Assembly: GCA_965220645.1 (NCBI GenBank)
Contig: OZ244836.1
Coordinates: forward strand, 1,054,001-1,118,000
Reading direction: 5' to 3'
DNA from: Aldehydirespirator sp965220645
Lineage (GTDB): Bacteria; Actinomycetota; Acidimicrobiia; Acidimicrobiales; Aldehydirespiratoraceae
DNA: 64,000 nt
A program made the translations under genes and the position numbers. The number at the start of each line of letters is the position of its first letter. Positions within the stretch are counted from its first letter, which is position 1. Positions 25,097 through 34,235 of the stretch are shown in pieces. The notes under the pieces were generated by a model that saw only the letters and a list, made by a program, of their open reading frames with translations, was not told where the DNA came from and ran no database searches.

Positions 25097-26082
25097 GGGA
25101 TGAGCAGGATCTTTCCCGCGATGCTGCGACCCTGCAGCAGCCGGTGGGCTTCGGCCGCCTCGGCCAGCGGCAGGCGGGCCCCGATTCGCACCTCGAGCTG
25201 GCCCGAGGCGATCCAGCCGAACACCTCCGCGGCCCGGGCGTCGAGCTCATCGCGGGTGGAGATGAAGTCCCACAGCTTGGGTCGGGTCAGCCACAGCGAC
25301 TTGCCCATGAGGTGAAGCGGTGCCTTGGGCTCAACCGCCCCGGAGGCGTTGCCGAAGGTCACCATCGACCCCCGCAGGCGCAACAACTTCAGGCTGCCGT
25401 CGTACACGGATGCGCCCACCCCGTCGTACACCACGTCGATGGCCTCAGGACCGACCGCGGCCTCCACCCCGGCCACCAGGTCGGTGGTCGAGTAGTTGAC
25501 CACGTGGTCGGCCCCCGCGGCCCGGGCCAGTTCCACCTTGGCGTCCGAGCCCACCGTGGCCACTACCTCGGCCCCCCGCAGCTTGGCCATCTGCACGATG
25601 AGCCGTCCGGTGCCACCTGCGCCGGCATGCACCAGGCAGCGGTCGCCGGGCCCGATCCGGGGGCAGTCGGTGATGAGGTAGTGGGCGGTGAGGCCCTGTA
25701 CCCCGATGGAGGCGGCCGTGTCGAGGTCCACGCCGTCGGGCACCTTGAGCGCCACCGAGGCTCGAACCGCGGCCCGCTCGGCGTAGGAGCCGGCCGATCC
25801 GGCCCAGGCCACCCGGTCTCCGGGGGCGAAGCCCTCAACCCCCGGGCCGACCTCCAGTACCGTCCCGGATCCCTCCTGGCCCAGCACCACCGGCAGCGGC
25901 ATGTCGTACAGGCCCGAGCGATGGTAGGTATCGATGAAGTTCACCCCGGCTGCGGCCACGGCCACCGTCATCTCGCCGTCGCCGGCCACCGGATCGGGCC
26001 GCTGCACGAGTTGCATGACCTCGGGCCCACCGGTCTCAGCCATCTGAATCGCCGCACTCGTCCCGCCTGCCGGTGTCGACAT
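25093..26082 (-). CDS. NAD(P)H quinone oxidoreductase (zinc-less MDR family)
   Basis: A 329-residue medium-chain dehydrogenase/reductase of the quinone oxidoreductase type. It has the GVNFIDTYHRSGLY motif, VLGQEGSGTVLEVG and the cofactor-binding VHAGAGGTGRLIVQMAK, without catalytic zinc ligands. It probably reduces quinones or enones with NADPH. Cotranscription with the hydratase (4-nt overlap) suggests that it processes an electrophilic intermediate, but its step in the pathway is unknown. Confidence 0.88.
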   Translation of the reverse strand: MSTPAGGTSAAIQMAETGGPEVMQLVQRPDPVAGDGEMTVAVAAAGVNFIDTYHRSGLYDMPLPVVLGQEGSGTVLEVGPGVEGFAPGDRVAWAGSAGSYAERAAVRASVALKVPDGVDLDTAASIGVQGLTAHYLITDCPRIGPGDRCLVHAGAGGTGRLIVQMAKLRGAEVVATVGSDAKVELARAAGADHVVNYSTTDLVAGVEAAVGPEAIDVVYDGVGASVYDGSLKLLRLRGSMVTFGNASGAVEPKAPLHLMGKSLWLTRPKLWDFISTRDELDARAAEVFGWIASGQLEVRIGARLPLAEAAEAHRLLQGRSIAGKILLIP

Positions 26083-26124
26083 CTCTTGAGCCTCCTGTTG
26101 GGTTCGCCCGAGGCTAATGGGGGC

Positions 26125-27006
26125 TCAGTCGGTCCGACGCCCCGGCTGCTCGTCCTGTATGGGGTTGCGGAGAGTGCCCATCTCGGGGACGGTCACTTCC
26201 ACGATGTCGCCGGGCTTGAGCCATACGGGCGGGTCGAAGCGGGCTCCTGCACCGATGGGGGTGCCGGTGAAGATCACATCGCCTGCGTCCAGGCCGACGA
26301 ACGTGGACAGGTAGTGGACCTGGTACTCGATCGAGAAGCGCATGTTGCCGGCCAGGTCGTCCTGGCGGAGCTCGCCGTTGACCTTCGTGGTGAGGTGCAG
26401 GTCGTCGAAATCGCCGATCTCGTCGAGGGTCACCAGCCACGGGCCTATCGATCCGCTGCGGTGCCAGTTCTTGCCCTGGGTCACGTTGAAGCGCCCGTGG
26501 CGGATCCAGTCCCGGATGGTGCCCTCATTGCCGAGGGTCACACCGGCGATGTGGCTGCGGGCCTGCTCGATGGGGATGCGGCGCCCGCCGGTGCCGATCA
26601 CGACGACGATCTCGCCCTCGTAGTCGAGTTGCTCGGACTCGGGGGGCCGCAGCAGGGCTTGCTCGTGGCCGACCAGGGTCTCGGGAAAGCGGACGAACAC
26701 GCTCGGGTAGGCGTCGCTGGGGTCCTCGGCGTACTCGGCGCCCCGCCCGCCGTAGTTCACGCCGATGCAGATGATCTTGCCGGGGCGGGGGAGCAGGCGC
26801 TCGAAGGAGATGTCGTCGAGGGCACGGTCGGCGTGAGTGCCGGAGTCGGCCCAATCGGCCGCTTCGCCAAGGCGACTCTGGGCGATCAGATCATTGAGGT
26901 CCGTGATGCCGTCGATGCGCGGGGCGAGATCGATGACGCCGGCGCCATCGGGCGTGAGCACCCCGAACGACGAGGCTTCGTGGACGCTGTAGCTGAGCAG
27001 GCGCAT
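26125..27006 (-). CDS. Fumarylacetoacetate hydrolase family enzyme (HpaG-like)
   Basis: A 293-residue protein with a short N-terminal domain and an FAH C-terminal fold. It has ICIGVNYGGRGAEY, the metal-binding glutamates in QLDYEGEIVVVIGTG, GKNWHRSGSIGPWLVT and DVIFTGTPIGAGARFDPP. In the homoprotocatechuate route such proteins decarboxylate or isomerise 5-oxopent-3-ene-1,2,5-tricarboxylate derivatives; here that is inferred from neighbours. ATG at 27006 gives the common MRLLSYS start. It is transcribed away from the tautomerase gene across a 64-base spacer. Confidence 0.83.
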   Translation of the reverse strand: MRLLSYSVHEASSFGVLTPDGAGVIDLAPRIDGITDLNDLIAQSRLGEAADWADSGTHADRALDDISFERLLPRPGKIICIGVNYGGRGAEYAEDPSDAYPSVFVRFPETLVGHEQALLRPPESEQLDYEGEIVVVIGTGGRRIPIEQARSHIAGVTLGNEGTIRDWIRHGRFNVTQGKNWHRSGSIGPWLVTLDEIGDFDDLHLTTKVNGELRQDDLAGNMRFSIEYQVHYLSTFVGLDAGDVIFTGTPIGAGARFDPPVWLKPGDIVEVTVPEMGTLRNPIQDEQPGRRTD

Positions 27007-27070
27007 GCACAACCTCGGGGGATCGGCAGGGAGAGTGGGAACCGTACAATCGTGGCGGACGGGACCGCCC
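27007..27070. promoter_or_regulatory. Divergent promoter region of the aromatic cluster
   Basis: This 64-base spacer separates the start codons of the minus-strand FAH gene and the plus-strand tautomerase gene, so it must hold promoters for both arms. A TACAAT at 27045-27050 is a possible plus-strand -10 without a good -35. A short ggcgg/ccgcc stem precedes the tautomerase ATG. Confidence 0.4.
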
Positions 27071-27466
27071 ATGCCTCACATCATCATCGAACATTCCGCC
27101 AACGTTGCCGACCTCACCGATATGGACGCCTTGGTGGCCGCGGTCCATCAAGCGGCCCTGGACGACGGCCTTCCCGCCCTCGACGCCCTCCGCACCCGGG
27201 CCGTGTCCCGCCAGCACTACCGCATCGCCGACGGCGACCCGGCCTACGGCTTCGTATATCTCACCGCTCGTATCGGACCTGGTCGGGAATCCGAGTCGAT
27301 CCAGCGGTTCCTGAACCGCCTCATCGATACCGTCGACGAGATGCTGGCACCGATTCAGCCCGATCATCCAGTGGCGATCAGCGCCGAAGTCCAGTTGATC
27401 GACCCGACCATGCGCATCAACCGCAACCACATTCGCACCCATCTGGCCCAGTCCAGCGGGACCTAG
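27071..27466 (+). CDS. hpaF: 5-carboxymethyl-2-hydroxymuconate isomerase (HpaF-like)
   Basis: Tautomerase-superfamily enzyme that converts 5-carboxymethyl-2-hydroxymuconate to its oxo isomer. The 131-residue protein begins MPHIIIEHSANV, so processing exposes the catalytic Pro1. It also has TRAVSRQHYRIADGDPAYGFVYL, typical of the CHMI family. The ATG at 27071 is fixed by this proline; the reading frame extends 22 codons upstream without similarity. It is the first gene of the plus arm of the cluster, followed by two aldehyde dehydrogenases. Confidence 0.9.
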   Translation: MPHIIIEHSANVADLTDMDALVAAVHQAALDDGLPALDALRTRAVSRQHYRIADGDPAYGFVYLTARIGPGRESESIQRFLNRLIDTVDEMLAPIQPDHPVAISAEVQLIDPTMRINRNHIRTHLAQSSGT

Positions 27467-27493
27467 CCTCGAAGGCCGCGAAGGAGACGCACG

Positions 27494-29020
27494 ATGGCAA
27501 CCGCAGCCAGTCTCGAGGAGAACCTTGCCGCCGCCGGCCGGCATCTGGCTCGCTTCGCGGCTGCGCCCACGCTGCATCTCATCGGCGGCGAGCCGGCCGC
27601 GAGCGTGTCGGGCGAGACGTTCGCCAACGCTTCGCCGATCGACGGGATGCATCTAGGGGACGTGGCGGCCGGCGACTCGGCCGACATCGCAGCCGCGGCC
27701 GACGCGGCCCGTGCCAGCTTCGAGGAGTGGTCGGGCACGCCCGGCGAGCAGCGCAAGCGCATCCTGCACGCGGTGGCCGACGCCATCGTGGCCCGGGCCG
27801 ATGAGATCGCGGTGGTGGAGTCGGTCGACACCGGTCAGGCCATCCGCTTCATGTCGTCGGCCGCACTGCGGGGCGCGGAGAACTTCCGGTTCTTCGCCGA
27901 TCAGGCCCCCGCCGCCGCTGACGGCTTGGCCCTGCCGTCGGCCCACCACCTCAACTACACCAGCCGCCGGGCCATCGGGCCGGTGGGGGTGATCACGCCG
28001 TGGAACACGCCGTTCATGCTCTCCACCTGGAAGATCGCCCCCGCGCTGGCCGCCGGCTGCACGGTCGTGCACAAGCCGGCCGAGTGGAGCCCGCTCACGG
28101 CCTGCCTGCTGGCTGAGATCGCGCTCGACGCGGGGTTGCCTCCCGGCGTGCTCAACGTGGTGAACGGCATGGGCGAGACCGCGGGCCGTGCCCTCACCGA
28201 GCACCCCGACATCGCGGCCGTCGCCTTCGTGGGCGAGTCGGCCACCGGGTCGCTCATCCAGGCCCAGTCGGCGGCCACCCTCAAGCGGCTCCACTTCGAG
28301 TTGGGGGGCAAGAACCCCGTGATCGTGTTCGACGACGCCGACATCGACCGGGCCCTCCACGCGGTGTTGTTCATGATCTACAGCCTCAACGGCGAGCGTT
28401 GCACCAGCTCCAGCCGCCTTCTCGTGCACCGCAGCATCTACGACGACTTCACCGAACGCTTGGCGGCCAAGCTGCGCAACATCTGTGTAGGCCATCCGCT
28501 CGACCCCGGCACCGTCATCGGCCCGCTGATCCACCGGTGCCACTGTGAGAAGGTCCGTAGCTACATCGAACTGGCCGCAGCCGAGGGCGCCACCGTGGTC
28601 GAAGGCACTCTGTGGGCTGACGCCCCAGCCGACGGCAACTTTGTGGCGCCCGTGCTGTTCACCGGGGCCACCAACGACATGCGTATCGCCCGGGAGGAGA
28701 TCTTCGGTCCCGCCCTCACCGCCATCGCCTTCGATGACGAGGCCGACGCGGTGGGTCTCGCCAACGACACCGATTACGGGCTGGCCGCCTACGTCTGGAC
28801 CGGCGACGTCGGCCGGGCCCACCGGGTGGCCGACGCCGTTGACGTGGGCATGGTGTGGGTCAACTCCCAGAATGTGCGCCACCTGCCCACTCCGTTCGGG
28901 GGGACCAAGCGCAGCGGCATAGGCCGCGACGGCGGTGACTGGAGCTTCGACTTCTATATGGAGACCAAGAACGTGGCCGTCGCCTACGGCGGTCACCCCA
29001 TCCCCAGACTCGAGGGCTGA
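27494..29020 (+). CDS. hpaE: CHMS-type aldehyde dehydrogenase (HpaE-like)
   Basis: NAD(P)-dependent aldehyde dehydrogenase of 508 residues, probably oxidising 5-carboxymethyl-2-hydroxymuconate semialdehyde to the acid. It has ITPWNTPFMLSTWKIAPALA, catalytic Glu in HFELGGKNPVIVF, catalytic Cys in SLNGERCTSSSRL, and the C-terminal PFGGTKRSGIGRDGG. The ELGGKNP and NGERCTSSSR pattern fits HpaE and hydroxymuconic semialdehyde dehydrogenases. It follows hpaF after 27 bases with gaaggaga as ribosome-binding site, so the same operon is likely. Confidence 0.85.
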   Translation: MATAASLEENLAAAGRHLARFAAAPTLHLIGGEPAASVSGETFANASPIDGMHLGDVAAGDSADIAAAADAARASFEEWSGTPGEQRKRILHAVADAIVARADEIAVVESVDTGQAIRFMSSAALRGAENFRFFADQAPAAADGLALPSAHHLNYTSRRAIGPVGVITPWNTPFMLSTWKIAPALAAGCTVVHKPAEWSPLTACLLAEIALDAGLPPGVLNVVNGMGETAGRALTEHPDIAAVAFVGESATGSLIQAQSAATLKRLHFELGGKNPVIVFDDADIDRALHAVLFMIYSLNGERCTSSSRLLVHRSIYDDFTERLAAKLRNICVGHPLDPGTVIGPLIHRCHCEKVRSYIELAAAEGATVVEGTLWADAPADGNFVAPVLFTGATNDMRIAREEIFGPALTAIAFDDEADAVGLANDTDYGLAAYVWTGDVGRAHRVADAVDVGMVWVNSQNVRHLPTPFGGTKRSGIGRDGGDWSFDFYMETKNVAVAYGGHPIPRLEG

Positions 29021-29063
29021 CAGACAATGCCCGGCGAGTCGATCCACAACGGAGGCTGAGACG

Positions 29064-30491
29064 ATGCAAACCCGGATGCTCATCGACGGGCGCTGGCGGG
29101 ACGGCGCCGACGCCGCGCGGATCGAGGTGCTCGACCCGGCCACCGGCGACGGCATCGCCGAGGTGGCCGCGGGAGGCCCGGCCGAGGCTGTCGCCGCCTG
29201 CGACGCAGCCGCGGCCGCCCAGCCCGGATGGGCCGCTACCGCGCCAAGAGTCCGCTCTGAGATCCTGCGCGACTGCCACCGGATCCTCATGGAGCATTCC
29301 GACGAGCTGGCCGACCTGATCACCCTCGAGCACGGCAAGCCCCGGGCCGACGCGCTGGGGGAGGTCGCCTACGCGGCCGAGTTCTTCCGCTGGAACGCAG
29401 AGGAGACGGTGCGCATCCACGGCACCATCGGCATCGCGCCGGGAGGCGACAAGCGCATCATCACCCGCCACCCGCCGGTGGGGGTGGTGGTGATGATCAC
29501 CCCGTGGAACTTCCCGGCCGCCATGATCACCCGCAAGCTGGCCCCCGCGCTGGGCGCAGGCAACGCGGTGGTGATCAAGCCGCCCCGGGAGGCGCCCCTC
29601 ACCGCGCTGCGGGTCGGCGAGCTGTTGGCCACCGCCGGGGTACCGCCGGGCGTGGTGAACCTGGTCCCGACCACCGCTTCGGGTCCATGGTTCGACGCCG
29701 CGGTGGACCACCGGGCCGTGCGCATGGTGTCGTTCACCGGCTCCACCGAGGTGGGACGGCTGCTGCTGCGCCGCTGCGCCGACCGGGTGCTCAAGACGGT
29801 GATGGAGCTGGGCGGCAACGCACCCTTCGTGGTGTTCGCCGACGCCGACCTCGAGGCTGCCGTCGCAGGGGCGATCGTGGCCAAGATGCGTCACTCCGCC
29901 GAGACGTGCACCGCCGCCAACCGGTTCTTCGTGGAAGCGCCGGCACACGACGAGTTCGTGGAGCGGCTGGCCGCGGCCATGGGATCGATGAAGGTCGGCA
30001 GCGGGTTCGATCCCGACGTGACGTGCGGCCCGATGATCAACTCCACCGCGGTGACCAGCATCGACCGGCTCGTGCAGGGCGCGATCAACGGCGGGGCCAG
30101 CGCGGTCACCGGCGGCTCGGCCATCGACGGTCCCGGGTTCTTCTACGAGCCCACCGTGCTCGGTGGGGTCGATCCGGCTGCGCCCATCACCCGAGAGGAG
30201 ATCTTCGGACCCGTAGCCCCGGTGACCAGCTTCACCGATACCGACGCCATGATCGCCGCGGCCAACGACACGGAAATGGGCTTGATCGGCTACGTGTACA
30301 CCGAGGACCTGGCCAAGGGCCTGCGGGTGAGCGAGCGCATCGAGGCGGGCATGGTCGGCCTCAACCGGGGCGCGGTGTCTGATCCGGCGGCACCCTTCGG
30401 CGGCATGAAGCAGTCCGGCCTCGGCCGCGAAGGCGCCTCCGAGGGCATCTACGAGTTCTGCGAGACCCAATACATCGCGGCAAACTGGTAG
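29064..30491 (+). CDS. Succinate-semialdehyde-dehydrogenase-like ALDH
   Basis: Aldehyde dehydrogenase of 475 residues with ITPWNFPAAMITRKLAPAL, catalytic Glu in MELGGNAPFVVF, catalytic Cys in HSAETCTAANRFFV and the C-terminal PFGGMKQSGLGREG. The overall pattern resembles GabD-type enzymes. In homoprotocatechuate degradation the aldolase step gives succinate semialdehyde, so a role at the end of this pathway is reasonable but inferred. ATG at 29064 has a ggagg ribosome-binding site; the open frame upstream overlaps the previous gene without similarity. Confidence 0.85.
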   Translation: MQTRMLIDGRWRDGADAARIEVLDPATGDGIAEVAAGGPAEAVAACDAAAAAQPGWAATAPRVRSEILRDCHRILMEHSDELADLITLEHGKPRADALGEVAYAAEFFRWNAEETVRIHGTIGIAPGGDKRIITRHPPVGVVVMITPWNFPAAMITRKLAPALGAGNAVVIKPPREAPLTALRVGELLATAGVPPGVVNLVPTTASGPWFDAAVDHRAVRMVSFTGSTEVGRLLLRRCADRVLKTVMELGGNAPFVVFADADLEAAVAGAIVAKMRHSAETCTAANRFFVEAPAHDEFVERLAAAMGSMKVGSGFDPDVTCGPMINSTAVTSIDRLVQGAINGGASAVTGGSAIDGPGFFYEPTVLGGVDPAAPITREEIFGPVAPVTSFTDTDAMIAAANDTEMGLIGYVYTEDLAKGLRVSERIEAGMVGLNRGAVSDPAAPFGGMKQSGLGREGASEGIYEFCETQYIAANW

Positions 30492-30566
30492 GTCAGAGCA
30501 CTAGAGCACAATAGCGACGGCAATTTCAGAGTCAGGATCACGGCGCAGACGGGGCAAGGTTCGCGT

Positions 30567-30582
30567 CCTCGATCGAACGAGG
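30567..30582. terminator. Small hairpin between convergent ALDH and putA genes
   Basis: A 5-bp stem (cctcg/cgagg) with a 6-base loop lies just before the putA stop on the opposite strand, and gtcct/aggac outside it can also pair. This is a weak bidirectional terminator candidate in a 92-base gap. Confidence 0.3.
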
Positions 30583-30583
30583 T

Positions 30584-33500
30584 CTAGAGGACGTTGCCGT
30601 AGCGGTGGGTGGTGCGAGTGAGGGCCTGCTCTCGCAGGTAGTGGAGCAACTCGATGCGCCCGTCGGCGGTGACGGGGTCGTCGGCGATGTGGACTCCGGC
30701 CTCGTTGGCCGCGGCTCGCAGTTCGGGACTGCAGGCTCCCACCACGCGAACGCGTTGCACGGCGAGTGACCCGAGCCGGTTCGCGAACTCGGCGGTGGTC
30801 TCGTCGGCGGCGCGGGACTCGAGCAGCGGCACGCCGCAGCGGCTTGCCGCGGCCTGCACTCTCTTGACGTCGCGGGATGCGGCGTCGGACTCGACTCGCA
30901 GGGCGATGCGAGGCAAGGGCCGGTAGCGCAAGATGTTGGACTCGCAGAACAGGCGGCTCGGGTCGTGCTCGACGCCGAACTCTGCTCGCGAGGCGTCGTC
31001 GTCGCTGGCTTGTGCTGCGGCCAGCCACTCGTCGTCGCTGAGGCCGGTGTCTGCCGGATGCCAGGTGCCGAGCCGGGCCACGTAGTTCGGACCGCCGGCC
31101 TTGACGCCGGGACCGACCGACGACTGCTTCCAGCCGCCGAAGGGCTGGCGGCGCACGATCGCGCCGGTCGTGGTGCGGTTGATGTAGGCGTTGCCGACTT
31201 CCACCGCGTCGGTCCACTGGCGGATCTCGGCGGGATCCAGGGAGTGGATGCCGCCGGTGAGGCCGTAGGCGGTCGCGTTCTGGATGGCGATGGCGTCCTC
31301 GAGCGTGTTGGCCCGAACGAGTCCCAGCACCGGTCCGAAGCACTCCGTTCGGTGGAACCACGAGCCGGGCCGCACTCCCAGGCGCACACCCGGCGCCCAG
31401 GCCCCGGTGTCGAGGCGGCGGGGCTCCACCAGCCACTGCTCGCCGTCGTCGAGGTGGGTGAGGGCCCGCAGCAGCTTGCCTCCGGGCTCGCCGATGGTCG
31501 GGCCCATGGTGGTGGCCAACTCTGTGCTGGGTCCGACCTTGAGGCTGGTCACCGCGTCGGCGAGTTGGCGGCGCAGTCGCTGCGAGTCGTAGATGTCGCC
31601 CACGCAGACGGCCAGGCTGGTGGCCGAGCACTTCTGGCCCGAATGCCCGAACGCCGATGCCACCAGGTCGGTCACAGCCAGGTCGATGTCGGCGTTGGGG
31701 GTGATCACCATGGCGTTCTTGCCCGAGGTCTCCGCGAACAGGCGCAAATCGGGCTTCCACGACAAGAACATCGCCGCGGTGTCGTAGGCCCCGGTGAGGA
31801 TCACCGCGCACACCCCCGGGTGGGTCACCAGATGCCGGCCGATGTCGGCGCCGGACGTGCGCACGAACCCGACCAGGCCCCGCGGCAGGCCCGCCGCCCA
31901 GCAGCACTCGGCCACGATCTCCGAGCAGCCGGGCGTCTTGGACGACGGCTTCAACACTGCCGCGTTGCCCGCGGCCAGCGCGGCGAACACGCCGCCCGAC
32001 GGTATGGCCACCGGGAAGTTCCAAGGCGGCACCACCAGCACCACACCGAAGGGCTCGAACCGGGCCAGGCCCGAGCCGGCCAACCCGGGACTGGCCAGGT
32101 CGAGGGCCCGCTGACCGTACCATCGGGCGAAGTCGATGGCCTCGGACACCTCGGGGTCGGCCTCGGCGATGGTCTTGTGGCCCTCATGGACCATGGCCGC
32201 CACGAGATCGCCGCGTCTTCGGCTCAACTCGTCAGCCACGCGCCACAGCAGGTCCCGGCGCTCGGCGGGCGGACAGGCGGCCCAGGCCTGCTGGGCCCCG
32301 GCGGCGGCCCCAACGATCCGGTCCACCCCGCCAGTCGTCCTGCTGACGGGCGTGGCCGGGCCGCTCCATCGCCGCGAGACGATGTCGCGGGCCCAGGCCC
32401 GGTTGGGTGCCAGCGCGGGGTCGGTGTCGGGCTCGTTGAAGAACCCGCCGGCCGGGTCGGCGGGCTCGGGCACCACGGTGCGGTCCTGGCGCCGGCGCGG
32501 GGACCGCCCGACCGACCACCTCTCGGCGACCGCGGCACGGAACTTGGCCGCCTCGGCCTCGAAGGCGTCGCTGCCGGGCCGAAGGCCGAACAGGTGGTGG
32601 ATGAAGTTCTCCGCCGACGCGTTCTCCTCGAGGCGGCGGAACAGATAGGCGATGGCCACGTCGAAGTCCTCCGCGGCCACCGCGGGCGTGTACAGCAGGA
32701 CCCCCCGGCCGTCTCGGCTCAGCCGCTCGGCCTGCGCGGGCGCCATGCCCTCGAGCATCTCGAACCCCACCCGGTCACGAACCCCCCGCCGCCCGGCCAG
32801 CAGATCGGCCCAGGCCACGTCGAAGAGATTGTGGCTGGCCACCCCGATGCGCACAGACGCAGTGCGTTCCGCGGTGAGCGCCCAGTCGAGGCAGCGCTTG
32901 TAGTTGGCGTCGGTCTCGGCCTTGGTCGGATAGGGCGCCCGCGGCCAGCCCCGCAAAGCGGACTCCACCCGCTCCATGGCCAGATTGGCCCCCTTGACCA
33001 AGCGGACCTTGATCGTGCCGGACCGGTGGCCGTCGGCGACCAGACCGTTGTGCCAGTCCACCAGATCCACCAGCGCGTCGAAGCAGTCGGGCAGATAGGC
33101 CTGCAGCACGATGCCGGCGTCGACCGCCGCGAACTCGGGCTCTTGTAGCAGTTCCCGGAAGGCCGCGGTGGTGAGTTCGAGGTCGTGGTACTCCTCCATG
33201 TCGAGGTTGATGAAGGTCGGCGGCGTTGTCGCGGCGGCCGCTCGAAGCAGCGGCCGCAGGGCCTCGACCACCCGCTGTAGCGACCCGTCGAAGTCCCACG
33301 GGTTGAGTTGTGACACCACCGCAGAGACCTTCACCGACACGTAGTCCACGTCGGGCTGGGCCAAGGTGTCGAGCACCTCCTCGTGGCGGCGGCGCGCCTC
33401 AGCGTCGCCGAGGACGGCCTCGCCGAGCATGTTGACGTTCAACGAGAACCCCTTGGCGGACCGGGACCGTAGATGGGCGGCCAGACGCTCGGGCTCGGAG

Positions 33501-33949
33501 TCGACGACCAGGTGGCCCACCAGCGCCCTCATGCGTCGCCGGGCGATCGGCATCACGATCCTGGGAAGAGCCGGCCCCAGCCGGGCGCCGACGTGCAGCA
33601 GCAACCGGTCGAAGGGCGACAGGAAGGCGGGCAACTCGGCCCCGGCCACCAGTGACGCCAGCTGCCGGGCCGACACCGCCGGATCCTCAGGCCGGATCAC
33701 CCGGTCAACGAACCTCATCGCGAAGGCAGTGCCCGGCTTGTCGCTGACCACACCCGCCAACCGCCTCGCGGCATCGCGCTCCCGTTTCGACTCCGACGTG
33801 CCGGCGACCTCCAACCAGCGCCCAACCCGCTCGACAGCTTCGTCGGCCAGCACGTCGGGATCCTGCCGGTAGTTGCCCACGCCTTGCTCACCCCCTCCTG
33901 CCCGAGGCATCGGCTCGCGGTCGCACACCATGATGCACGCCGCCGTCAA
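30584..33949 (-). CDS. putA: Bifunctional proline dehydrogenase/P5C dehydrogenase PutA
   Basis: Oxidises proline to glutamate in two steps. The 1121-residue protein has a proline dehydrogenase barrel (about 120-460: NVNMLGEAVLGD, SVKVSAVVSQLNPWD, IKVRLVKGANLAMER), a linker, and an aldehyde dehydrogenase domain (about 510-1000) with catalytic Glu740 in AETSGKN and Cys774 in GQKCSATS. The C-terminal 120 residues form an extra alpha/beta segment as in long PutAs. No N-terminal DNA-binding domain is seen, so it is not the self-regulating type. The start is uncertain: ATGs at 33949, 33931 and 33910 lack clear ribosome-binding sites. Confidence 0.95.
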   Translation of the reverse strand: MTAACIMVCDREPMPRAGGGEQGVGNYRQDPDVLADEAVERVGRWLEVAGTSESKRERDAARRLAGVVSDKPGTAFAMRFVDRVIRPEDPAVSARQLASLVAGAELPAFLSPFDRLLLHVGARLGPALPRIVMPIARRRMRALVGHLVVDSEPERLAAHLRSRSAKGFSLNVNMLGEAVLGDAEARRRHEEVLDTLAQPDVDYVSVKVSAVVSQLNPWDFDGSLQRVVEALRPLLRAAAATTPPTFINLDMEEYHDLELTTAAFRELLQEPEFAAVDAGIVLQAYLPDCFDALVDLVDWHNGLVADGHRSGTIKVRLVKGANLAMERVESALRGWPRAPYPTKAETDANYKRCLDWALTAERTASVRIGVASHNLFDVAWADLLAGRRGVRDRVGFEMLEGMAPAQAERLSRDGRGVLLYTPAVAAEDFDVAIAYLFRRLEENASAENFIHHLFGLRPGSDAFEAEAAKFRAAVAERWSVGRSPRRRQDRTVVPEPADPAGGFFNEPDTDPALAPNRAWARDIVSRRWSGPATPVSRTTGGVDRIVGAAAGAQQAWAACPPAERRDLLWRVADELSRRRGDLVAAMVHEGHKTIAEADPEVSEAIDFARWYGQRALDLASPGLAGSGLARFEPFGVVLVVPPWNFPVAIPSGGVFAALAAGNAAVLKPSSKTPGCSEIVAECCWAAGLPRGLVGFVRTSGADIGRHLVTHPGVCAVILTGAYDTAAMFLSWKPDLRLFAETSGKNAMVITPNADIDLAVTDLVASAFGHSGQKCSATSLAVCVGDIYDSQRLRRQLADAVTSLKVGPSTELATTMGPTIGEPGGKLLRALTHLDDGEQWLVEPRRLDTGAWAPGVRLGVRPGSWFHRTECFGPVLGLVRANTLEDAIAIQNATAYGLTGGIHSLDPAEIRQWTDAVEVGNAYINRTTTGAIVRRQPFGGWKQSSVGPGVKAGGPNYVARLGTWHPADTGLSDDEWLAAAQASDDDASRAEFGVEHDPSRLFCESNILRYRPLPRIALRVESDAASRDVKRVQAAASRCGVPLLESRAADETTAEFANRLGSLAVQRVRVVGACSPELRAAANEAGVHIADDPVTADGRIELLHYLREQALTRTTHRYGNVL

Positions 33950-34023
33950 ACTCGGTATTGGACGATCGAGCGCGCCGCGGCAGCCGATGAGTCCAATGCC
34001 GGCTGCGAGCTACTGTCGCCAGC

Positions 34024-34161
34024 ATGGACACCGGTTCGGTACGGGATGCAGGACCAGAGGGCGTCTTCGACGCACAGCCCGAGGTCCTTGAGCTGCTCGA
34101 CCCCCGCCCAGTTCCGATCCCATCAGCGCAATATCTCACGCTGACGCGGCCTCGGGGGTAA
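34024..34161 (+). CDS. Possible small protein divergent from putA
   Basis: A 45-codon ATG frame in the 286-base gap between putA and glnS. The deduced peptide is acidic in its middle (EVLELLDPRP) and has no recognised motif. Third-position GC is about two thirds, lower than in neighbouring genes, and there is no clear ribosome-binding site. It may be spurious. I see nothing else in this gap. Confidence 0.2.
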   Translation: MDTGSVRDAGPEGVFDAQPEVLELLDPRPVPIPSAQYLTLTRPRG

Positions 34162-34235
34162 CGCCGAAGGACTACCGCCGCGGCTCCGGCAGCGACACGC
34201 TCGTATTCGGCGACACCGTGCGGGGCTCACGACGG

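Noticed and set aside
25045..27804. 919-codon plus-strand frame
   Set aside because: It crosses three real genes on the minus strand and the start of the plus arm of the aromatic cluster, with no recognisable domain; a GC-driven antisense frame.
30965..33148. 727-codon plus-strand frame inside putA
   Set aside because: It is antisense to conserved PutA domains and has no motifs.
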